A stretch of 64,000 nucleotides of DNA, from assembly GCA_041675285.1 (NCBI GenBank), contig JBAYTZ010000018.1:1-64000 (forward strand). Reading direction: 5' to 3'. The stretch comes from Candidatus Delongbacteria bacterium (lineage in GTDB: Bacteria; CAIWAD01). Positions 1 to 8,278 of this stretch are shown one piece after another. The stretch's first letter is position 1. Every line of letters starts with the position of its first letter. Made by a program: the position numbers and the translations under genes. Below the pieces are notes generated by a model that saw only the letters and a program-made list of their open reading frames with translations, did not search any database and was not told the DNA's origin.

Positions 1-521
1 GTGAAGGCGCTCAGGTAGTCCTTGGTGACGCTGGCGCGCACGCTCTGGCCGGGGACCACGTCGATGTGATACACGCCCGGCGCCGTCGGCGCGGGGAAGT
101 AGGCCTTGTGGCTGCTCGCCTGATAGAGCGAGAGTCCGTGGTTGACCGAGACCGGCGCGCCGCCCTGCGCCCCGCTGGCCCGCACCTCCACGCGGAACTC
201 CACCAGCGCGATCTCAGTGGCCAGGGGGAAGCCCGGCGAGCTCAGGTAGTGCCGCGTGATTCGGGCGTTGTCGATGGGCGTGGCGGCTGGGAACTCGAAA
301 ATGCCCTCGCCCAGGAAGGTCCCGCTGCAACGGTGGCTGGCACCCAGGTAGCCTGCTGCGCTCACACCGTCGGCGGCCGTCACGGGTGTGCCATCGCTGC
401 GCAGGACGCGGATTTGGTTGGCTTCCAGGGCCAGGGCCGGGGTAACGGTCGCCGCCAGCAGCAGCAGGGCAAGCAGCAGGCACGGAACGCTTCGGCAACA
501 CCCAGTGAACAGACGCGACAT
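1..521 (-). CDS. Secreted protein, N-terminal part (3' end outside window)
   Basis: Reading leftward from an ATG at 521, an open frame runs off the window edge, giving about 173 residues. It begins with a clear Sec signal peptide: basic start, a Leu/Ala-rich core around residues 13-27, and an ALA-L cleavage region. The mature part is beta-rich with no Cys pattern or motif that I recognise (starts LEANQIRVLRSDGTPV). A GGGAGG ribosome site sits 7 nt before the ATG, which fixes the start. It is divergent from citF. It may be one more of the secreted proteins with C-terminal sorting modules common in this genome, but that end is not visible. Function unknown. Confidence 0.75.
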   Translation of the reverse strand, partial: MSRLFTGCCRSVPCLLLALLLLAATVTPALALEANQIRVLRSDGTPVTAADGVSAAGYLGASHRCSGTFLGEGIFEFPAATPIDNARITRHYLSSPGFPLATEIALVEFRVEVRASGAQGGAPVSVNHGLSLYQASSHKAYFPAPTAPGVYHIDVVPGQSVRASVTKDYLSAF

Positions 522-674
522 GCGGAATCCTCCCAATGATACAGGAGGAATGGGGCAAGGTTCGGGCCAGATCTTTATGAATGATGATCAAGCACTTGGC
601 TGTATTTGGCCGTGGTCAGGACGTGTGCAGGCCCCCAACCTGGGCCAATTGAGCCGGTTCCGGATCGCAGGGCC

Positions 675-683
675 TGCTATATT
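675..683 (+). promoter_or_regulatory. Extended -10 promoter for citF
   Basis: TGC followed by TATATT (hexamer 678-683) is an extended -10 element about 30 nt before the citF ATG. No convincing -35 is present, as is usual for extended -10 promoters. The same TGn-TAnnTT pattern recurs before surA (23765) and hldD (62759). Confidence 0.4.
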
Positions 684-713
684 GGTCCACCAGTTTTCAG
701 CTTGGAGATCGTC

Positions 714-2261
714 ATGGAATACATCCGGAATGCCGTGGGTCGCATGGTCCCCACGGAAGTCAACGGCCGACCCGTCAAGGCCTTCGCGGGCTGCGGACAG
801 ACCCCGCCCACGGGTCGCAAAGCCGGGCCGCCCATCCGGCACGGCGCGGACTACCGCGACAAGTTGCTGCCCAACCTGGAAGCGGCGGTGGCCGCGGCCG
901 GCCTGCGCAACGGTTCGGTGGTGTCCTTCCATCATCACCTGCGCAACGGGGATTTCATCCTCAACCAGGTCATGGAGATCATCGCCCGGATGGGTCTGCG
1001 GGACATGGTCGTGGCGCCCAGCGCCCTCTTCCCCTGTCACGAGCCGCTCTGCGAGCACATCCGCAGCGGCGTGGTCAGCCACATCGAAGGTTCCATGAAC
1101 GGTCCTGTGGGCAAGCTCTGCAGCCTGGGCGGCTTCTCGAAGACCGCCATCCTGCGCAGCCACGGCGGCCGCTACCGGGCCATCCAGGACGGCGACCTGC
1201 ACGTGGACGCGGCCTTCATCTCGGCGCCCACGGCGGATCCCCACGGCAACGCCACCGGGGATCGCGGCCGCAGCGCCTGCGGCCCGCTGGGCTTCGCGCT
1301 GGCGGACAGCCTCTACGCGGACTGGGTCACGGTGATCACCGACAACCTGGAGCCCTTCCCCGTCTACCCCTGGATGATCGAGGGCGGCAACGTGGACCGC
1401 GTGGTGCAGGTGGAGGCCATCGGCGACCCGGCGCAAATCGTCAGCGGAACCACGCGCGTGGCCGAGGAGCCCGAGCGCGTGATGATCGCCGAGCTGGCGG
1501 CCCGCGTGGTGCGCGAGTCCGGCCTGCTGGATGAACCCGATTTCAGCTTCCAGGCCGGCGCCGGGGGCATGAGTCTGAAGTTCATCGAATTCGTGGGACG
1601 CCATCTACGGGAGAAGGGCGCCAAGGCCACCTTCGCCCGGGGCGGCAGCACCCAGCTGCTGGTGGACCTGCTGCACGAAGGCCTGGTGGGCTACATCCTC
1701 GACGGCCAGAGCTTTGATCTGGCGGGCGTGCGCTCGCTGGCCGACCATCCGCGCCACGTGGCGACCAATCCCTTCGTCAGCTACAACGACCACACCAAGG
1801 GTTGCTTCGCGCCGCGGGTCAAGGCCAGCGTGCTGGGCGCCACAGAGATCGACTTCGACTTCAACGTCAACGTGAACACCCACTCCGACGGCTGGCTCCT
1901 GCACGGCATCGGCGGCTTCACGGACGCGGCGGACGCGGAGATCACGCTGATCACCGCGCCGCTGACCCGCAAGGTGCACAGCATCGTGGTGCCCCGCGTG
2001 CACACGGTGACCGCGCCCGGCGAGACCATCGACGTGCTGGTGACGGATCACGGCGTGGCGGTCAACCCGCGCCGCAAGGACCTGCTGGAGCGGCTGGCGG
2101 GCAAGGGCCTGCCGCTGGTGAGCATCGAGGACCTGCACCGCAAGGCGCTGGAGCTGACCGGTGGCCACCAGACCCGGGCCGAGACCGAGGAGGAGGTGGT
2201 GGCCGTGATCGAGTACCGCGACGGCACGCTCATCGACACGGTGCGGAAGCTCAAGGTCTGA
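714..2261 (+). CDS. citF: Citrate lyase alpha subunit (citrate:acetyl-ACP transferase) homologue
   Basis: The 515-residue product matches the length of CitF (about 510), which transfers the acyl-carrier protein from acetyl to citrate in the citrate lyase complex. CitF-like stretches include the N-terminal GRPVKAFAGC region, PFVSYNDHTKGCFAPR, DFDFNVNVNTHSDG and the C-terminal VAVNPRRKDL. An in-frame start at 606 is possible, but ATG 714 has a GGAG 6 nt upstream and begins where family similarity starts. Unusually, no citE, citD, citC or citG neighbours are present: upstream is a divergent secreted protein and downstream is rpsD in the opposite direction. It may work with partners encoded elsewhere or act as a stand-alone CoA transferase. 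Confidence 0.85.
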   Translation: MEYIRNAVGRMVPTEVNGRPVKAFAGCGQTPPTGRKAGPPIRHGADYRDKLLPNLEAAVAAAGLRNGSVVSFHHHLRNGDFILNQVMEIIARMGLRDMVVAPSALFPCHEPLCEHIRSGVVSHIEGSMNGPVGKLCSLGGFSKTAILRSHGGRYRAIQDGDLHVDAAFISAPTADPHGNATGDRGRSACGPLGFALADSLYADWVTVITDNLEPFPVYPWMIEGGNVDRVVQVEAIGDPAQIVSGTTRVAEEPERVMIAELAARVVRESGLLDEPDFSFQAGAGGMSLKFIEFVGRHLREKGAKATFARGGSTQLLVDLLHEGLVGYILDGQSFDLAGVRSLADHPRHVATNPFVSYNDHTKGCFAPRVKASVLGATEIDFDFNVNVNTHSDGWLLHGIGGFTDAADAEITLITAPLTRKVHSIVVPRVHTVTAPGETIDVLVTDHGVAVNPRRKDLLERLAGKGLPLVSIEDLHRKALELTGGHQTRAETEEEVVAVIEYRDGTLIDTVRKLKV

Positions 2262-2317
2262 CGCCCGGCCGATGGTGCGGGCGGGCTTCTGGTCTGCCGC
2301 GCAGCCTGTTCACCTCA

Positions 2318-2346
2318 ACGGCCCGTGCCCAGCGCGGGCCGTTTTC
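2318..2346 (+). terminator. Intrinsic terminator of citF
   Basis: A perfect 8-bp stem ACGGCCCG/CGGGCCGT (2318-2325 with 2335-2342) is followed by a short T run, 57 nt after the citF stop. Confidence 0.7.
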
Positions 2347-2366
2347 ATTGCCGGACCGGCCGGACG

Positions 2367-2392
2367 AAAAAAGGCCCGCCGAGGGGCGGGCC
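2367..2392 (-). terminator. Intrinsic terminator of rpsD
   Basis: The 8-bp stem GGCCCGCC/GGCGGGCC (2373-2380, 2385-2392) is followed on the minus strand by six T (2372-2367). Together with the citF terminator it insulates two convergent units. Confidence 0.85.
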
Positions 2393-2422
2393 ATGCAAGA
2401 CAGAATCCAGCTCGAGCGCGGC

Positions 2423-3043
2423 TCAGCGGCTGTAGAACTCCACCACCAACTGCTCGTTGAACTCGCCCGGGAACGGCACTTCGTGCTTCTCGGGGAAGTG
2501 CAGGAGCTTGCCGGAGAAGTCGTCCTGATTCAGCTCGACGTAGGTGGGCGGCGTGCCCTTGCTGCCGAGGAACTGATGGAAGATCATCGGGATCTTGCGG
2601 CTCTTCTCGCGCACGCTCACCACGTCGCCGGGCATCACGCGGGCGCTGGGGATGTTGCAGCGCTTGCCGTTGAGCAGGATGTGACCGTGGGTCACCACCT
2701 GGCGGGCGGCGAAGATGTTGGGCGCGAAGCTCATGCGCATGGCCATCACGTCCAGCCGGGACTCCAGCAGGCCCACGAAGACCTCGCCCGTGACGCCGGC
2801 ACGCATGCCGCGGGCTTTCTCGAAGGTCTTGCGGAACTGCGCCTCGGAGATCATCCCGTAGTAGGCGCGGAACTTCTGCTTGGCGTCCAGGTGGATGCCG
2901 TACTCGCTCTTCTTGGCGCGCCGGTTGTGACCGTGCTGGCCGGGAGCGAACCCTCTGCGGTCCATCGGATTCCGTTTGGCGCCGAAGAGATTGGTCTCAA
3001 AGCGGCGTGACAGACGGTCCTTGGGTCCACGGTAACGAGACAT
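2423..3043 (-). CDS. rpsD: 30S ribosomal protein S4
   Basis: The 206-residue protein has the S4 N-terminal region (MSRYRGPKDRLSRRF, residues 1-15) and the S4 RNA-binding domain (RLDVMAMR...GHILLNGKRCNIPS...VREKS, about residues 95-160). S4 nucleates assembly of the 30S body on 16S rRNA and in many bacteria represses its own mRNA. The start is fixed by AGGAGG 8 nt before the ATG; an upstream in-frame ATG at 3070 lacks support. No zinc-cysteine cluster is present. The gene is monocistronic, away from the rpsM-rpsK-rpoA operon where it often lies, with its own promoter, structured leader and terminator. Confidence 0.98.
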   Translation of the reverse strand: MSRYRGPKDRLSRRFETNLFGAKRNPMDRRGFAPGQHGHNRRAKKSEYGIHLDAKQKFRAYYGMISEAQFRKTFEKARGMRAGVTGEVFVGLLESRLDVMAMRMSFAPNIFAARQVVTHGHILLNGKRCNIPSARVMPGDVVSVREKSRKIPMIFHQFLGSKGTPPTYVELNQDDFSGKLLHFPEKHEVPFPGEFNEQLVVEFYSR

Positions 3044-3056
3044 CGTGCTCCTCCTT

Positions 3057-3128
3057 GGTGAATGATTCACCGGAGCCCCGGACTCAAATCCCGCCCAGTG
3101 CGGGCCCGCTACGCGGGTTCCGGGGAGC
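3057..3128 (-). promoter_or_regulatory. Structured 5' leader of rpsD
   Basis: Directly upstream of the rpsD ribosome site lie GGTGAA/TTCACC (3057-3071), an enclosing CCCCGGA/TCCGGGG pair (about 3075-3125), and two inner CCCGC/GCGGG hairpins. This is compatible with an S4-binding autoregulatory leader as known for rpsD in other bacteria. The assignment is inferred from position and folding only. Confidence 0.45.
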
Positions 3129-3155
3129 TACCTCCGTAGTGAAAAACAAGCCTCA

Positions 3156-3184
3156 AGAGTAGTGCTCCTCCACTGAAGATCCAA
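3156..3184 (-). promoter_or_regulatory. Candidate sigma-70-type promoter of rpsD
   Basis: On the minus strand TTGGAT (3184-3179) and TACTCT (3161-3156) are separated by exactly 17 nt, predicting transcription from about 3148 and a ~105-nt leader containing the hairpins described above. Confidence 0.45.
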
Positions 3185-3359
3185 GAGCAGCGTGGACTTC
3201 CCTTGCCGGGAGATCTCCGGCGCCGGGCTGACCCACCCGCTGGACAGCCCTCTGGAGAGCTGGAATCCGCTCTCTGGACTTCAAGAATGCAGAAGGCCGG
3301 CGGACGACAATTCAAGAAATGTCTATGACGGACAAGGGGATCATTCTGGCCCAGGGCTT

Positions 3360-3536
3360 GCCAACACCGTCTTCGAGGTTGGCGCTGTTCGGGAGAACGG
3401 CCCCGGACCGGCGGCCCCTGCGCCGGTCTTCGACAAATCCCATTTCCAATAAAGGACACGGACATGGATGGCCCGCGCGCTCCTCCGTCAGGGGGGAGAT
3501 GTCGAGGTCAGGTCAGGCGGGGCGGTTCGCCGCCCC
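3360..3536 (+). promoter_or_regulatory. Hairpin-rich leader of the lamin-tail-domain gene
   Basis: Three inverted repeats precede the gene at 3561: GCCAAC/GTTGGC (3360-3365, 3378-3383), GACCGGCG/CGCCGGTC (3406-3413, 3421-3428) and GGGGCGG/CCGCCCC closed by a TTCG loop (3519-3536). None is followed by a T run. Apart from these and the rpsD promoter, I see no gene in the 3044-3560 gap. The role is unproven. Confidence 0.3.
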
Positions 3537-3560
3537 GGTTTCAACCCAAAGGAGGCAGGA

Positions 3561-4403
3561 ATGAAATGGTTGTTGGGCGTGCTCGCGTGCGGCTGGATCA
3601 GCGCACAAGCCGCGGTTCGCATCCACGAGGTCTGCTACGACCCCGCCGGCACGGACACGGGGCTGGAGTGGGTGGAGTTGATCAACACGGGCCAGGATCC
3701 GGTGGACCTGGGCGGATGGCTGCTGGACTGTTCGGGACCGAACCTGCTGCTGCCCGCTTTGATCCTCGGACCCGGCCAGGTGCTGGTCGTGCACAACAAC
3801 GCCCCGGCGGAGCTGCCGCCCGCCGGGCCGGAGCTGTGGTTCACGGGCGCCAGCCTGGGCAACACCCACGGCTTCGTGGGGCTGTGGAACACGGAACAGC
3901 AGACGCTGGAAGGCCTGCGCGACTACATGCAGTACGGAACCACGGGACACTCCTGGGAAAGCCAGGCCGCGGAAGCCGGCATCTGGCCGCTGGACGCCGT
4001 GCTGCCCGACGTGGAACAGGGGCATTCCCTGCGTTACTCGGGCGCGGGCGGCGGTCCCCAGGCCTGGCTGGACGAAAGCGACCCCCAGCCTGGCGACGGC
4101 AGCACCGTGCTGGCGGACCCGCCGGCGGGCGGGCAGCCGGCCAGCCCCACCTTGCTGGACGTCTGGCCCAATCCCTTCAATCCCGAGACCCGCGTCACCT
4201 TTCTGCTGCCCCGGACCCAGCGGGTCCGCCTGCAGGTGGTGGATCTGCTGGGACGCGAGCTGCGGGTGCTGGAGGACGGCCTGCTGCCGGCCGGCGTGCA
4301 CGAGCGCCGGCTCCTGTTGAGCGACCAGCCGGCGGGCTGCTACCTGTTATCCCTGCAGGCCGGGGAGAGCCAGTCCGTGCGCAAGCTTCTGTTGGTCAAA
4401 TAG
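3561..4403 (+). CDS. Secreted lamin-tail-domain protein with C-terminal sorting module
   Basis: This 280-residue protein starts with a signal peptide (MKWLLGVLACGWISAQA). A lamin-tail domain follows at about residues 20-95; its typical marks are IHEV near the start, EWVELINTG and the VDLGGWLL turn. The last ~75 residues are a C-terminal module with WPNPFNPETRVTF, VVDLLGREL and a terminal KLLLVK. Modules of this kind are used as type IX secretion signals or FlgD-like Ig domains in FCB bacteria. GGAGG 5 nt before ATG 3561 decides the start over an upstream in-frame codon at 3468. Probably cell-surface or secreted; substrate unknown. Confidence 0.8.
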   Translation: MKWLLGVLACGWISAQAAVRIHEVCYDPAGTDTGLEWVELINTGQDPVDLGGWLLDCSGPNLLLPALILGPGQVLVVHNNAPAELPPAGPELWFTGASLGNTHGFVGLWNTEQQTLEGLRDYMQYGTTGHSWESQAAEAGIWPLDAVLPDVEQGHSLRYSGAGGGPQAWLDESDPQPGDGSTVLADPPAGGQPASPTLLDVWPNPFNPETRVTFLLPRTQRVRLQVVDLLGRELRVLEDGLLPAGVHERRLLLSDQPAGCYLLSLQAGESQSVRKLLLVK

Positions 4404-4432
4404 CCCGGGCCTTGAAGGAAGCGGGCCCGGGC
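4403..4432 (+). terminator. Strong GC hairpin after the LTD gene (possible terminator)
   Basis: A 9-bp perfect stem GCCCGGGCC/GGCCCGGGC (4403-4411, 4424-4432) begins at the last base of the stop codon. There is no T run, so it may only protect the mRNA end. Confidence 0.35.
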
Positions 4433-4509
4433 GTCGCCCCGGCCCGCTTGTCCACTGCCGCTCTTTTCATAAGCTGTGTCGCGGGTAGAGTCTTTCATTC
4501 CACGACACC

Positions 4510-7167
4510 ATGCTGAATCGGACGGGCATCCTGCTGGGGCTCCTGTTGCTGACCTGTTGCACGGTCCGGGCGCAGGGCCTCGCCATGGGCGCTCCGTCCG
4601 GGAGCGCCCCGCGGCTGGGCGTGGTGCTCAGCGGCGGCGGGGTGCGCGGCCTGGCGCACATCGGCGCCCTGCGCGCCCTGGAGCGCAGCGGCATCCCCAT
4701 TTATTGCCTGGTGGGCAGCTCCACCGGTGCCGTGGTGGGCGGGCTCTACGCCTGTGGCTATTCGCCCGACGAGATCGATTCCCTGCTGGGCCGCTATTCG
4801 TGGGGCGACCTGTTCCAGGATCGCCCGGACCGCCGGTTGATGTCCATTGGTCGCAAGGACGTGAGCGATCGCCACCTGGTGGAGATCCGCCTGCAGGGCT
4901 GGAAACCGCAGTGGGTGCGCAGCTTGTCCTCCGGGCAGCGCGTCAGCCAGGCCCTGGCGGAAATGGTTTGGCGTGCGCCCATCCAGGGCTTCGGGAATTT
5001 CGACCGCCTGCGCGTCCGGTACCGGGCGGTGGCCACGGATCTGAGCTCCGGCCTGCGGGCCGAGCTGGGCGGCGGCGACCTGGCCGAGGCCATGCGGGCT
5101 TCCATGTCCGTGCCCTTCCTGTTCCAGCCCGTCAAGCTGGATGGCCGCCTGCTCATCGACGGGGGCATCGCCGACAACATCCCGGTGGAGACGGCCCGCA
5201 AGCTGGGCGCGGATCTGGTGCTGGTGGTGGACGTGACCAGTCCGCTGCGCGACGAGAAGCAGCTGGCGGAGGCCTGGGAGCTGGCGGACCAGATCGTCGG
5301 CATCATGCAGGTGGACAACAACCAGCGCAGCCTGGCCGCCGCGGACCTGGTGGTGCGCCCGCACCTGCCCCGCACGCCCATGAACGTGCTGGGGAGCCGC
5401 GAGCAGTTTCAGCAGGCCGGCGAGGAGGCCCTGTTGGCAGAGCTGGAGCACCTGCGCCGCCTGCTTCATCCGGCCTGCCCCGGTCCCCGGGAAGCGGCTG
5501 CGGACGGCTGGGTGGCGGATCTGCTCACCGAGTTGTGGAACGGCTCCGCCTGGGTGGCGGCCGGCTCCCTGGAACATCTGCTGTCGCCTGGCCCCGAACT
5601 GCCGGGCCTGATGGAGACAGGCCCCCGGACGCGCCGCCAGGCCCTGGAGCTCCGCCGGGAATTGGCCGCCTGCGGCAGCTACTGCGAGGTGGACCTGCAG
5701 CTGGCGGACAGTCTGTCGGATCCCTGCGTCCATCGCCTGCGCCTGACCCCCAACCCTGTGCTGCAGTCCGTGGCCGTGACAGGGCTGGATCCCATCCGCG
5801 AGCGCCTGCGCTCGGAGCAGTGGGCCGAACTGGGGGTGGACAGCCTGCTGTCCTGCCTGGGGGTGGGCCAACCCCTGCAGCGGGCCGTGCTGGACCAACA
5901 GGTGGACCAACTGTTGATCCGTCTGCGTCGCGCGGGCTTCGCGCTGTGCGAACTGGATTCGATGGACTGGGCGGACGGCCGTTTGCGGCTCTTCTTCCAG
6001 CCCGGACAAGTGGACACGCTGCGCGTGGACGGATTGGTGAAACTGCGGCCGGGCGTGCTGTTGCGGGAATTCCGGCCGCGCGCCGGCGAGGTCTTCTCCG
6101 TGCGCCAGGCGGACCGCAGCATCGGCCGCCTGTTCGCCAGCGGACTCTACGAACAGGTGTACCTGCGCCTGGAACGCGACCGCGGGCGCAACGTGGCGAT
6201 CCTCCACGCCAGCGAACGGGCCTTTCCCGCGCTGCGCGCCGGCCTCCATTACGGCTCCGCCCGCCAGGGCGAGGGCTTTTTCCAGATCCTCTGGGAGAAC
6301 CTGCTGCGCCGCAGCCTGCGCGGCGAGGCCGCCTGGCTGCTGGGCGCCTGGCGCAGGGAGCAGCGGGCCTCGCTGGAGAGCGACCGCATCTGGAAGACCT
6401 GGCTGACCACCCGCCTCAACATCTGGCAGTGCCAGGAGGAACTCCACTTCCCGCACGCCTCCGGCACGGGCATGACGGAACGCTCCACCCGGGCGATCCA
6501 GCTGCGCCTGGGCCAGCAGATCCAGGGCCTCGGCAGCGTGTTCCTCAGCGGCGGGCTGGAATGGGAGGAAGAGGAGCAGGACGGACTGGAGCACTCGCGG
6601 CAGTTGGCCCGGTTGGGCCTGCTCAGCCGGGTGGACAGCCGGAACCGGCGCGTCCTGCCGCGTAACGGCGAGTACCACGAGGCCTCCTTTGAACAGCTGG
6701 TGCCGCGGGGCCAGGGCGGGGACGCGGCCTTCCGGGCCCGGGTGGCGGTGGACTCCTGGCGCAGCCTGGGCAACCACACGGGCCAGCTGTCCCTGCTGGC
6801 GGGGACTACGGACAGCCCCGAGCGGCGCGACCGCTTCGAACTGGGCGGGGACGACTGGCTGCGCAGCCTGCCGCCGGCGGAGCTGGCGGCCCGGCGCTTG
6901 CTGGGGGTGCGGGCGGGCTGGCGCATGGTGCTGGGCCAGAGCTGGCCGGGGGAGTGGTCTGCTTCCCTGCGCTGGTCGGCGCTCGGTCTGACCGACGACC
7001 TGGACGACTGGCCGCGCCGGCGCGGGTTCGTCCAGGAGGCGGGCCTGGCGCTGCATCTGGGCAGCTGGCTGGGCGAGCTGGCCGCCGGCGTGGCCCTGCT
7101 CACCGACGCCGGTCCGGCAGATAGTCCGGGCCCGCGGCTCTGGGTCGAGCTGGGCCATCCATTCTAG
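4510..7167 (+). CDS. Patatin-like phospholipase fused to POTRA and outer-membrane beta-barrel (PlpD/FplA-type)
   Basis: The 885-residue protein has three parts. A signal peptide covers residues 1-21. A patatin domain covers about 36-290: oxyanion loop GGGVRG at 42-47, nucleophile Ser71 in GSSTG, and partner Asp217 in DGG, so the catalytic dyad is intact. Then come a POTRA-like region (about 405-570) and a C-terminal barrel that ends in Phe, the usual outer-membrane insertion signature. This is the type Vd autotransporter architecture, in which the barrel anchors or exports the lipase. A linker with lower family resemblance (about 320-400) lies between the lipase and POTRA. The gene stands alone after the LTD gene; no clear ribosome site is seen before the ATG. 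Confidence 0.85.
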   Translation: MLNRTGILLGLLLLTCCTVRAQGLAMGAPSGSAPRLGVVLSGGGVRGLAHIGALRALERSGIPIYCLVGSSTGAVVGGLYACGYSPDEIDSLLGRYSWGDLFQDRPDRRLMSIGRKDVSDRHLVEIRLQGWKPQWVRSLSSGQRVSQALAEMVWRAPIQGFGNFDRLRVRYRAVATDLSSGLRAELGGGDLAEAMRASMSVPFLFQPVKLDGRLLIDGGIADNIPVETARKLGADLVLVVDVTSPLRDEKQLAEAWELADQIVGIMQVDNNQRSLAAADLVVRPHLPRTPMNVLGSREQFQQAGEEALLAELEHLRRLLHPACPGPREAAADGWVADLLTELWNGSAWVAAGSLEHLLSPGPELPGLMETGPRTRRQALELRRELAACGSYCEVDLQLADSLSDPCVHRLRLTPNPVLQSVAVTGLDPIRERLRSEQWAELGVDSLLSCLGVGQPLQRAVLDQQVDQLLIRLRRAGFALCELDSMDWADGRLRLFFQPGQVDTLRVDGLVKLRPGVLLREFRPRAGEVFSVRQADRSIGRLFASGLYEQVYLRLERDRGRNVAILHASERAFPALRAGLHYGSARQGEGFFQILWENLLRRSLRGEAAWLLGAWRREQRASLESDRIWKTWLTTRLNIWQCQEELHFPHASGTGMTERSTRAIQLRLGQQIQGLGSVFLSGGLEWEEEEQDGLEHSRQLARLGLLSRVDSRNRRVLPRNGEYHEASFEQLVPRGQGGDAAFRARVAVDSWRSLGNHTGQLSLLAGTTDSPERRDRFELGGDDWLRSLPPAELAARRLLGVRAGWRMVLGQSWPGEWSASLRWSALGLTDDLDDWPRRRGFVQEAGLALHLGSWLGELAAGVALLTDAGPADSPGPRLWVELGHPF

Positions 7168-7219
7168 CCGCCTTTCTAGCCGCCTTGCGCTGCCGGCCGT
7201 GAATCCCGTAACTACCTGC

Positions 7220-8278
7220 ATGAACGCACACCCGGACATCCTGGACACGCGCACGCTGCGCATCGGCGGGCTCCAGCTGGAGAACGCCCTGTTGCTGGCG
7301 CCGATGGAAGGCTACAGCGACCAGCCCTTCCGCCGCATCTGCCGGCGGCTGGGTGCCGATCTGGTTTACACCGAGTTCACCTCCAGCGAAGGCCTGGTGC
7401 GGCTGGCGGGCCGTACGGCCAGCAAGATCGCCCTGGCGGAGGACGAGCGCCCGGTGGGAATCCAGATCTACGGCCGCGACGCCGGCCGGATGGCCCTGGC
7501 CGCCCTCCGGGCCGCCGAGAACGGACCCGACCTGTTGGACATCAATTTCGGCTGCCCGGCGCGCAAGGTCTGCGGGGGCGGGGCGGGTTCCCAACTCATG
7601 CGGGAGCCCGAGCTGCTGCTGGAGGTCGCCGGGGCCGTGGTCCGCGCCGTGGAGCTCCCGGTGACGGTGAAGATGCGCCTGGGCTGGGACGAGGGCAGCC
7701 GCAACGCCGTGGAGCTGGCCCTGCGGCTGCAGGATCTGGGCGTCCGCGCCCTCACCATCCACGGCCGCACGCGCTGCCAGAAATTCGAGGGCGAGGCGGA
7801 CTGGGACGGCATCGCCGAGGTCAAGCGCGCCGTGGAGATTCCAGTCATCGGCAACGGCGACGTCAAGAGCCCGCCGGACGCCTTGCGCCTCTTCCTGCAC
7901 GCGGGCGTGGACGCCGTGATGATCGGGCGGGCCGCCATCCACTACCCCTGGATCTTCCGCGAGACCCGCGAATTCCTGCGCACCGGCACGCCCTGTGCGC
8001 CACCTGGGCTGGCGGAGCGCGTGGCCCTGCTCCGCGAGCACCTGGACCTCGCGCTGGCCCACAAGGGCGAGCGCCGCGCCGTGATGGAAATGCGCAAAAT
8101 GTACGCGGCCTACCTGCGCGACTATCCGGGCATCCGCGCCCTGCGGATGGAGCTGATGGCCGTGGACGAGGCCCCGGCCGTGCGCGAGCGCCTGGAGCGC
8201 CTGCAGGAGGAAGTGGCCGGGTTGGACGGCGACGAATCGGCCCCACCCGGCTGGACCCCCGCCGCGGTCGCGTCGTGA
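7220..8278 (+). CDS. dus: tRNA-dihydrouridine synthase (DusB-like)
   Basis: FMN-dependent reduction of uridines in tRNA D-loops. The ~352-residue protein has the Dus TIM-barrel signature: LAPMEGYSDQPFR near the N-terminus, the DINFGCPARKVCGGGAGS motif with the signature cysteine, VKMRLGWD, LTIHGRTR, and the FMN-phosphate site IPVIGNGD followed by DAVMIGRAA. A GTG at 7199 would add seven residues; ATG 7220 is chosen because family similarity begins after it, though neither start has a clear ribosome site. Its GTGA stop/start overlap with pdxA begins a translationally coupled run of five genes ending at 11598. Confidence 0.9.
   Translation: MNAHPDILDTRTLRIGGLQLENALLLAPMEGYSDQPFRRICRRLGADLVYTEFTSSEGLVRLAGRTASKIALAEDERPVGIQIYGRDAGRMALAALRAAENGPDLLDINFGCPARKVCGGGAGSQLMREPELLLEVAGAVVRAVELPVTVKMRLGWDEGSRNAVELALRLQDLGVRALTIHGRTRCQKFEGEADWDGIAEVKRAVEIPVIGNGDVKSPPDALRLFLHAGVDAVMIGRAAIHYPWIFRETREFLRTGTPCAPPGLAERVALLREHLDLALAHKGERRAVMEMRKMYAAYLRDYPGIRALRMELMAVDEAPAVRERLERLQEEVAGLDGDESAPPGWTPAAVAS

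Noticed and set aside
3044..3130. tRNA-like look of the rpsD leader (GGACTCAAATCC, several short stems)
   Set aside because: No acceptor stem with matching ends, no 7-nt anticodon loop and no T-loop consensus; the folding is better explained as an rpsD leader.
4495..7263. 922-codon open frame on the minus strand over the patatin-barrel gene
   Set aside because: High-GC third-position shadow: low-complexity Gln/Ala/His/Arg composition, no ribosome site, and the plus-strand gene has clear domains.
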